This document shows, in pieces, positions 1 to 4,721 of a stretch of 8,078 nt of DNA. Origin of the DNA: Planctomycetota bacterium (GTDB lineage Bacteria; Planctomycetota; SZUA-567); NCBI GenBank assembly GCA_031278535.1, contig JAITKH010000261.1:1-8078 (forward strand). Direction: 5' to 3'. The notes beneath the pieces are model-generated. The model made no database searches. It was not told the origin of the DNA and was given only the letters and a program-made list of their open reading frames with translations. Within the stretch, counting starts at the first letter, position 1. The number at the start of each line of letters is the position of its first letter. A program made the position numbers and the translations under genes.

Positions 1-21
1 GCCCCCGGTTCATCCGGTTTC

Positions 22-52
22 TGCCTACGGGGAAGTGAATTCCCCTTCGGCA
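22..52 (+). other. Two-part hairpin near left edge
   Basis: GGGGAA (29-34) pairs with TTCCCC (40-45) around a 5-base loop. Outside a symmetric 3x3 interior loop, TGCC (22-25) pairs with GGCA (49-52), and A27 can also pair with T47. No T-run follows, so this is not a standard Rho-independent terminator, although it could lie at the 3' end of an upstream transcript or belong to a structured RNA cut by the window edge. The pairing is seen directly and any role is a guess. Confidence 0.35.
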
Positions 53-184
53 TCAGAGGTCAATCCCGGAACAAACGGACTTCAGAATTTGTAAGGATTG
101 AGACTTTACAGACCACTAGGCCGCATAATTTCCAAAAGTCCACATCATTGTACACCTCAACCTTTCTGGTGATAGCGTACACCG

Positions 185-208
185 TATAGTAATCATTATA
201 GTAATCAA
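185..208 (+). repeat. Two-copy 12-bp tandem repeat
   Basis: TATAGTAATCA occurs at 185-195 and again at 197-207, in exact 12-bp register. The twelfth base differs (T then A). The core ATAGTAATCAT reappears exactly at 6987-6997, just downstream of the promoter of the solute-binding-protein gene. A 12-bp period places the two copies on nearly the same helix face, as expected of a pair of protein-binding sites, but no regulator is identifiable from the sequence. Confidence 0.45.
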
Positions 209-219
209 TCAGTCAATTT

Positions 220-233
220 ATTTATCGATAAAT
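220..233. promoter_or_regulatory. 14-bp perfect palindrome, operator candidate
   Basis: ATTTATCGATAAAT is a perfect 14-bp palindrome centred between 226 and 227. It lies about 50 bp upstream of the -35 element of the promoter candidate at 281-309, a usual distance for an activator site. A dimeric DNA-binding protein is the natural reader of such a site. I do not recognise it as a known family's consensus. Confidence 0.4.
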
Positions 234-236
234 CCT

Positions 237-249
237 TGCCAATATGGCA
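237..249. promoter_or_regulatory. 5-3-5 inverted repeat TGCCA-ATA-TGGCA
   Basis: TGCCA (237-241) and TGGCA (245-249) are perfect inverted copies around a 3-base centre. The element begins three bases after the 14-bp palindrome at 220-233 and ends 31 bp before the -35 hexamer at 281. It could be a second operator half-site pair. The arms are short, so chance occurrence is quite possible. Confidence 0.25.
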
Positions 250-280
250 GTCCTGAAGGATGCGCAAGACGTTTTTAGGA

Positions 281-309
281 TTGTGCCCCCTGTCGATTGC
301 GGTTATACT
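281..309 (+). promoter_or_regulatory. Sigma70-like promoter for the five-gene block
   Basis: TTGTGC (281-286) and TATACT (304-309) are separated by exactly 17 bp. They match the housekeeping -35 and -10 consensus at 4 of 6 and 5 of 6 positions. Transcription would start near 316 and give a leader of about 165 nt before the ATG at 482. It is the best candidate upstream of the dehydrogenase, and no comparable promoter was found between the five genes. Confidence 0.45.
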
Positions 310-320
310 GCCAGTGGTTT

Positions 321-360
321 GAAATTGTGATTTTCGACCGAAGGAGCTTTTCACAATTTC
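321..360 (+). promoter_or_regulatory. Leader inverted repeat, 10-bp perfect stem
   Basis: GAAATTGTGA (321-330) and TCACAATTTC (351-360) are exact reverse complements 20 bases apart. The element lies just inside the predicted transcript, about 5 nt after the inferred start. The loop contains a consensus Shine-Dalgarno hexamer AAGGAG (341-346) that is not followed by a start codon at usable distance, and a small inner dyad TTCG-AC-CGAA (333-342). It may be an RNA hairpin at the 5' end of the mRNA or a DNA operator with widely spaced half-sites. The TGTGA/TCACA arms recall CRP-like half-sites, but the spacing is far too long for the CRP site. Confidence 0.45.
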
Positions 361-481
361 AGACAGACACGGTCATACAATGCGCGAAACGGATAACGAG
401 GATCGACGAGTTCGGAACGGGAAGGAAGCGAACATTTCTTTCCTCTTTTATTGTCTCATTTGGAAGAAGGATTGGCTGGCC

Positions 482-1483
482 ATGAAAAAGAAAGTCCTGA
501 TCAGTTTCTGGATTCCGCCCGAGGTGGAAAATGTATTGGGAGACGAAATCGAAGTGATGTATCCCCGGGAAGCGGTCACCGGCGTCTATATCCGGGACGA
601 ATTGAAGAAATTGCTGCCGGAAATGGATGCGGTTACTCTGGCCACCGAGAAATTCGACAAGGAGATGATCGATCTCGGCGTCAAGCTCAAGGCTATCGGC
701 CGGAACGGCGTGGGTTGCGACTCGGTGGATTGCGAATACGCGGCCAGGCAGGGTATCGCGGTTATCAATTCACCCACGGCGGTGACCCAGCCGACGGCCG
801 AACTCACCATCGGCATCATGCTCGCCGCCGCCCGCCGCCTGACCTTCCTCGACAGGAAGCTCCGGCAAGACAGGAAATGCATTTCCCTGCCCTCCTACGA
901 GACGGCTTCCACCAGCCTTTTCGGCAAAACTCTCGGCATCATCGGCTACGGGCGCATCGGCAAGGCCGTCGCCGTCAAGGCGAACGGCCTGGGCATGCGC
1001 ATCATCTACACCGATCTGCTTCCCATGCCGCCCGAAGCGGAGGTATTCGTCGGCGCCCGGAGCGTCGGGCGCGAGGAGCTCCTCAGGACCGCCGATTTCG
1101 TCACGGTTCACTGTCCCTACTTTCCGGCGAATCACCACTTGATCGACGAGAAGGCCCTGTCCATGATGAAGCCGACCGCGTATCTGATCAACGCCTCGCG
1201 CGGCAAGATGGTGGACGAGGCCGCCCTGGTCCGGGCACTACAGGCAAAAACCATCAAGGGCGCGGCTCTCGACGTCTATGAGATGGAGCCGGAGGTGCAT
1301 CCCGAACTCCTCGACATGGACAACGTGGTGCTTGTACCCCACGTCGGCACCTGGTCTTATGACGCCAGGGTGGCGATGATGCACGAAACGCTCACCGGCG
1401 TCCGCAGTTATCTCGACGGGAAGACCCCCTTCAACATTTTCAACAAGGACGATCTGGACAAATACGGGAAAAAGCGGGTTTGA
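482..1483 (+). CDS. D-2-hydroxyacid dehydrogenase, NAD-dependent
   Basis: This 333-residue protein is a cytoplasmic oxidoreductase of the D-isomer-specific 2-hydroxyacid dehydrogenase family, which interconverts 2-oxo acids and D-2-hydroxy acids with NAD(H). The nucleotide-binding motif GYGRIG is at residues 155-160, and Asp178 at the end of the following strand predicts preference for NAD over NADP. The catalytic triad is complete: Arg240 (NASRGKM), Glu269 (in DVYEMEPE) and His287 (VPHVGTW). The N-terminal ~100 residues and the C-terminal tail form the substrate domain. There is no ACT domain, so it resembles short phosphoglycerate or glyoxylate/hydroxypyruvate reductase-type enzymes, and the substrate cannot be assigned. 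I chose ATG 482 because the MKKKVLISF start is typical and GAAGG lies 11 nt upstream. An in-frame ATG at 380 would add an unconvincing 34-residue extension. It is the first gene of the block, 38 nt ahead of the hydrolase. Confidence 0.9.
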   Translation: MKKKVLISFWIPPEVENVLGDEIEVMYPREAVTGVYIRDELKKLLPEMDAVTLATEKFDKEMIDLGVKLKAIGRNGVGCDSVDCEYAARQGIAVINSPTAVTQPTAELTIGIMLAAARRLTFLDRKLRQDRKCISLPSYETASTSLFGKTLGIIGYGRIGKAVAVKANGLGMRIIYTDLLPMPPEAEVFVGARSVGREELLRTADFVTVHCPYFPANHHLIDEKALSMMKPTAYLINASRGKMVDEAALVRALQAKTIKGAALDVYEMEPEVHPELLDMDNVVLVPHVGTWSYDARVAMMHETLTGVRSYLDGKTPFNIFNKDDLDKYGKKRV

Positions 1484-1507
1484 GCCGGGCGGAACAACCA
1501 TCCGGAC

Positions 1508-1515
1508 GGAAAGGG
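1508..1515 (+). promoter_or_regulatory. Ribosome binding site favouring ATG 1522
   Basis: GGAAAGGG ends 6 nt before the ATG at 1522, which supports that start for the hydrolase. The competing TTG at 1480 overlaps the stop of the dehydrogenase in a TTGA arrangement and has only a weak purine stretch in front. The alternative would add 14 residues containing three basic residues, which would give the signal peptide a more normal n-region, so it is not excluded. Confidence 0.45.
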
Positions 1516-1521
1516 CAAGAC

Positions 1522-2418
1522 ATGTTTCACCTGTCCGCGTTTGTCGCCGCTGCGATCCTGGCCACGGTCGTTCTGGTTGGACGGCTGGATGCCGGGGAGC
1601 CGGCGGACGGTGTGCAGAAATTCCTGGTTGGCGGAGCGACGATTTGGGCCATCGCCGATTCGATGGGCGATCGGGACATGGGGGTCTTCGCCGGCGCCGA
1701 TCCCGAGGTTGTCCGGCGTTATGTCCCTTCCGGCCGGGCGCCGTCGGCCATCATGGTTTTCGTCATCCAAAGGGAAGGGGGAATCGTCATGATTGACGCC
1801 GGCCTGGGTGCTGAAGCCAGTCGGTTGCCGCCCGGCCTCACCCGGGCCGGCATCGACCCTGCCCGGATCGATCTGATCCTGATTACGCACATGCATGCCG
1901 ATCACATCGGCGGCCTGCTCCGGGACGGCGGAAAGGCCTTCCCCAACGCCGCTGTCAGGATCGGCAGAATCGAACGGGATTTTTGGCTGAACGATCAGGC
2001 CATGGCCGCCGATCCCTCTCGGCGAACCAATTTCGAATTGGCCAGGCAAGTCGCCAGTGTCTATTCCGGCGCCGTCGGGGTTTTTGAATTCGGCGACAGG
2101 CTGGCGGACGGCATCGAGGCGGTGGACGCCGCCGGCCATACGCCCGGCCATACCGCTTTCCTGCTGGAGTCGGGAGGGGAGAAAATATTCTTCGTCGGCG
2201 ACATTGTCCACGCCGCCGCCCTGCAATTTCCCCGGCCCGGCCTGAACGCCCGCTACGACATGATTCCCGGTCAGGCCGGACCCGCCCGCCTCCGCCTTCT
2301 GGAAAGAGCGGCGCAGGACAAACTGCCGATTGCCGGAGCCCATCTTCCTTTTCCCGGAATCGGCGATGTGGCGAAGGGTGAAGGGGAAGGTTTCGTCTAC
2401 CGTTCCTGGGGCGAATGA
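1522..2418 (+). CDS. Metallo-beta-lactamase-fold hydrolase, probably exported
   Basis: This 298-residue protein is a dinuclear-metal hydrolase of the metallo-beta-lactamase superfamily, in the branch that includes N-acyl-homoserine lactonases. The full ligand set is visible: HMHADH gives His123, His125, Asp127 and His128, then His206 (in GHTPGHT), the bridging Asp227 (VGDIVH) and His274 (GAHLPFP). Residues 6-20 are strongly hydrophobic (AFVAAAILATVVLVG) and are followed by LDA-GEP, a plausible signal-peptidase site near residue 24, so a periplasmic location is inferred. The n-region from this start lacks Lys or Arg, which weakens the signal call or points to the TTG at 1480. The substrate is unknown; lactone, thioester or beta-lactam-like compounds are all possible for this fold. 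It overlaps argJ by 4 nt (ATGA), so the two are probably translationally coupled, yet nothing in the family ties it to arginine synthesis. Confidence 0.85.
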   Translation: MFHLSAFVAAAILATVVLVGRLDAGEPADGVQKFLVGGATIWAIADSMGDRDMGVFAGADPEVVRRYVPSGRAPSAIMVFVIQREGGIVMIDAGLGAEASRLPPGLTRAGIDPARIDLILITHMHADHIGGLLRDGGKAFPNAAVRIGRIERDFWLNDQAMAADPSRRTNFELARQVASVYSGAVGVFEFGDRLADGIEAVDAAGHTPGHTAFLLESGGEKIFFVGDIVHAAALQFPRPGLNARYDMIPGQAGPARLRLLERAAQDKLPIAGAHLPFPGIGDVAKGEGEGFVYRSWGE

Positions 2419-3650
2419 ATATGGAAAAGAACGGAAAGAGGGAAGGGGCGTCTTCGCTGGAAAGCGTTCCGGGATTCAGGGCGGCGGCGATTGCCGCCGA
2501 ATTTCGCGATTGGCCGAAGCCCCGAAACGATCTGGCTCTGATTGTCGCCGACGCCCCGGCCTCGGCCGCCGGTGTGTTCACCCGAAATCAGGTGGCGGCA
2601 GCGCCGGTGAAAATTGATCGCAAACACCTGAAAGCTTCCGGCGGCGTGGCCCGCGCCCTATTGGTGAACGCCGGCGTGGCCAACGCCTGCACCGGCCGGG
2701 AGGGACGCGACAACGCCCTGAAATGCATACGCCGGCTGGGCGGCAGGATCGGCGCCCCCGACGAACAGGTGTTGATCGCCTCCACCGGCGTTATCGGTGT
2801 CCAGCTTCCCTTGGCTAAAATGGAAAAAGGGATTGACAAAGCCGTGTCCGGATTGGGCAAGGGCAAGCCGGGCGACTTCGCCAGGGCGATACTGACCACC
2901 GATCTCCGGCCCAAGGAATCCTTCGCCGTTCTGGACGGGGAAGGCGGCGTGGTCATGGCCGGCGCCTGCAAGGGATCGGGCATGATCGCCCCCAATATGG
3001 CCACCATGCTCGCCTTTGTTCTCACCAACGCCGCAGTCGCCCCCAAGGCGCTGGCGGCCGCCCTGGACGAGGTCGTGCCTTCGACTTTCAACATGGTGAC
3101 GGTGGACGGCGACACTTCGACGAACGACAGCCTGTTCCTCCTGGCTTCGGGAACGACCAGGACCCCGGCCATAGGAAAATCCTCCGGCAAGCTTTTCGGC
3201 AGATTCGTCGATGGCCTGCACCAGGTTTGCCTGTCCCTTTCCACGCAAATCGCCGCCGACGGCGAAGGCGCCAGCAAACTGGTTAGGGTCCGCGTCACCG
3301 GCGCCCGGAAACGCAGGGAGGCCGCGGTCGCCGCCCGGACCATTGCCGAGAGCCCGTTGGTGAAGACCGCCATGTTCGGCAACGATCCCAACTGGGGCAG
3401 GGTTATCTGCGCCTTGGGCAGGAGCGATGCTGCGGTGGATGAGGAAAAAGTGTCGATGAGCCTGTGCGGGTGCGCCATGTTCGCGAAGGGCGCTCCGCTT
3501 CCCTTCGACAAGGCGGAACTGTCGGGTCTCATGCGCGCCGAGGAGGTGGAACTCCTGATTGATCTTGGTCTTGGCAAGGCGGAGGCGGTCGCGCTCACCT
3601 GCGATCTCACCCACGGCTATATCACGATCAACGCCGACTATACCACATGA
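2415..3650 (+). CDS. argJ: ArgJ, glutamate N-acetyltransferase / ornithine acetyltransferase
   Basis: ArgJ transfers the acetyl group from N-acetylornithine to glutamate, which recycles acetyl in the arginine pathway; bifunctional forms also use acetyl-CoA. The 411-residue protein is full length for the family. The self-cleavage and nucleophile motif KGSGMIAPN-MATML places the catalytic Thr at residue 197, so the precursor should split between Ala196 and Thr197 into alpha and beta chains. The oxyanion-hole pair is Thr124-Gly125 in ASTGVIG. Further signatures are TRNQVAAAPV, NACTG, VDGDTSTNDS, ADGEGA, FGNDPNWGRV and the C-terminal INADYTT, whose penultimate Thr replaces a commonly seen Arg. 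The start at 2415 overlaps the previous stop. An in-frame ATG at 2421 has GGGG 9 nt upstream and is nearly as good. It is isolated from other arg genes here, and whether it is mono- or bifunctional cannot be read from the sequence. Confidence 0.95.
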   Translation: MNMEKNGKREGASSLESVPGFRAAAIAAEFRDWPKPRNDLALIVADAPASAAGVFTRNQVAAAPVKIDRKHLKASGGVARALLVNAGVANACTGREGRDNALKCIRRLGGRIGAPDEQVLIASTGVIGVQLPLAKMEKGIDKAVSGLGKGKPGDFARAILTTDLRPKESFAVLDGEGGVVMAGACKGSGMIAPNMATMLAFVLTNAAVAPKALAAALDEVVPSTFNMVTVDGDTSTNDSLFLLASGTTRTPAIGKSSGKLFGRFVDGLHQVCLSLSTQIAADGEGASKLVRVRVTGARKRREAAVAARTIAESPLVKTAMFGNDPNWGRVICALGRSDAAVDEEKVSMSLCGCAMFAKGAPLPFDKAELSGLMRAEEVELLIDLGLGKAEAVALTCDLTHGYITINADYTT

Positions 3651-4633
3651 TCGCAGCTGGCCGGCGGGCGAAAGGGGCGGATCCCATTCGGATCATCGTC
3701 GGCGCCACCGCCAGCGGCAAGGAGCGTCTGGCGATAGCCTGCACCTGGCTGGCGAACGGAGAGATCGTTTCCCTCGACTCGATGAAGGTGTACCGCCGCC
3801 TCGACATCGCCACCGCCAAGCCTTGCGCAGCCGATCGCGCCTTGATTCCCCATCACTGTCTTGATTTGGCCGATCCAACAGAGACGTTTTCCGCTGCCGA
3901 CTATGTCCGGGCCGCCGACGCCGCCATCCGGGATGTCCGTTCCCGGGGGAGGACGCCATTCCTTTCCGGCGGCAGCGCCTTTTACTGTCAGGCCCTGCTG
4001 TATGGCCTGTTCGACGGCCCCGGCGCAGATCCGGAAGTCAGACGGCGGCTGGAAGAGCGGGCAGATCGCGAGGGAAGCCTTTCGCTTCACCGGGAACTGG
4101 CGGAGACGGATCCGGCAGCGGCAGCGAAAATCCATCCCTCGGATGTGCGCCGCGTCGTGCGAGCGCTGGAGGTGGCGGCGCTTACCGGCGCCGGCATCAG
4201 CGTCCGGCAGACCCAGTGGGATGGATTCCACGGTACCGTTCGGGCTGGCGTTTCCGCTTCTTCCAGGCATCCTTTCGTCATGATTCGGCTGGTACGGAAC
4301 CGGGACGATATCCGGGAACGGATTCGAGCCAGAACCGGACGTATGGCCGCCGCCGGTCTGCGGGATGAGGCGGAATGGGTTTTCGCCAATCGGGAATGCC
4401 TGTCCAGGACGCTTCTCCAAGCGGTGGGCTACAAAGAATTTTTCCCCTTTTTCCGGGGTGAATCGACTTGGGACGAGGCGATGGACAGGCTCTGCCTCGC
4501 CAGCCACCGGTTAGTGCGCAAACAGGAGACCTGGTTCAGGAAATTTCCGGCCAGGGAAGTCTTCCTGTATCCGGATACGAACATGGATCAACTGGCGGAG
4601 GAATTGAACCGGACGGCGTTCCGTTCCGCTTGA
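3647..4633 (+). CDS. miaA: MiaA, tRNA A37 dimethylallyltransferase (divergent)
   Basis: MiaA attaches a dimethylallyl group to N6 of adenosine 37 in tRNAs that read UNN codons, which supports decoding accuracy. The 328-residue length is normal. Recognisable family blocks are the P-loop GATASGKE (19-26), the catalytic-Asp motif LDSMKVYRRLDIATAKP (Asp44), PHHCLDLADP, GGSAFYCQALL, KIHPSDVRRVVRALEVAALTG and the C-terminal QAVGYKEF and RKQETWFRKFP segments. Three residues are unusual: Glu26 stands where the P-loop normally ends in Thr or Ser, Ser110 replaces the conserved Thr of GGT, and Lys47 replaces the common Gln after DSM. The overall pattern is still strong, so the assignment holds, but activity should not be taken for granted. 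ATG 3647 overlaps the argJ stop (ATGA). No clear Shine-Dalgarno sequence is seen, which fits translational coupling. Confidence 0.9.
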   Translation: MIAAGRRAKGADPIRIIVGATASGKERLAIACTWLANGEIVSLDSMKVYRRLDIATAKPCAADRALIPHHCLDLADPTETFSAADYVRAADAAIRDVRSRGRTPFLSGGSAFYCQALLYGLFDGPGADPEVRRRLEERADREGSLSLHRELAETDPAAAAKIHPSDVRRVVRALEVAALTGAGISVRQTQWDGFHGTVRAGVSASSRHPFVMIRLVRNRDDIRERIRARTGRMAAAGLRDEAEWVFANRECLSRTLLQAVGYKEFFPFFRGESTWDEAMDRLCLASHRLVRKQETWFRKFPAREVFLYPDTNMDQLAEELNRTAFRSA

Positions 4634-4682
4634 ATTCAACTGACTGCGTTCCGGCGCACTCCGGCTTAGAAAGGATGGGGAA

Positions 4683-4709
4683 CGGCGGTCTGGCATCAGG
4701 GTGCCGCCG
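4683..4709 (+). other. Short hairpin in the miaA-recD2 gap
   Basis: CGGCGG (4683-4688) can pair with CCGCCG (4704-4709) around a 15-nt loop. It lies directly ahead of the recD2 ATG at 4722 and covers the alternative GTG start at 4701. No T-run follows, so it is not a terminator. With no good ribosome site visible for recD2, a translational effect is conceivable but unproven. GC-rich sequence makes 6-bp stems common by chance. Confidence 0.2.
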
Positions 4710-4721
4710 GCCCGATTTGGC

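Larger units (their letters stand above)
1..481. other. Non-coding upstream region with several dyad elements
   Basis: No convincing gene is visible in this 481-base stretch. The first 60 bases are GC-rich like the coding block, while about 60-300 is clearly richer in A and T. It contains a hairpin (22-52), a tandem repeat (185-208), a palindrome (220-233), a short dyad (237-249), a promoter candidate (281-309) and a leader inverted repeat (321-360), each listed separately. A frame open from the left edge to a TAG at 187-189 has no recognisable protein content. The most economical reading is the control region of the downstream gene block, perhaps with the decayed tail of an upstream unit at the far left. 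Confidence 0.6.

Noticed and set aside
1..189. Frame open from the left edge to TAG at 187-189, a possible C-terminus of an upstream gene
   Set aside because: The 62 translated codons show no recognisable motif and pass from GC-rich to AT-rich sequence with no coding-like pattern. An open stretch of this length is not rare across six frames.
60..210. Minus-strand small frame ending at TGA (60-62), with content like VEVYNDVDFWKLCG
   Set aside because: It has no good start codon or ribosome site. Part of its N-terminus is simply the 12-bp tandem repeat read in reverse. It looks protein-like by eye but is too short and unsupported.
245..263. Possible sigma54 promoter beginning with TGGCAG
   Set aside because: The GG and the next usable GC are 14 nt apart, not the 10 nt required between the -24 and -12 elements.
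423..455. Attenuator-like stem AGGAAG/TTTCCT followed by a T-rich stretch before the dehydrogenase
   Set aside because: It is a weak 6-bp stem including one G-U pair and a 10-nt loop, with an interrupted T tract, so it is too weak to call a terminator.
380..481. N-terminal extension of the dehydrogenase from ATG 380
   Set aside because: The 34 added residues do not resemble the family N-terminus. The family-like start MKKKVLISF at 482 has a usable ribosome site.
1408..2343. Long minus-strand reading frame of about 311 codons opposite the MBL gene
   Set aside because: It is antisense to a gene with a complete metal-binding motif set. Its translation is Gly/Arg/Pro-rich with no domain, as expected for a shadow frame in GC-rich DNA.
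2588..3614. Two long minus-strand frames opposite argJ
   Set aside because: Both are shadows of the clearly identified ArgJ frame and contain no family signature.
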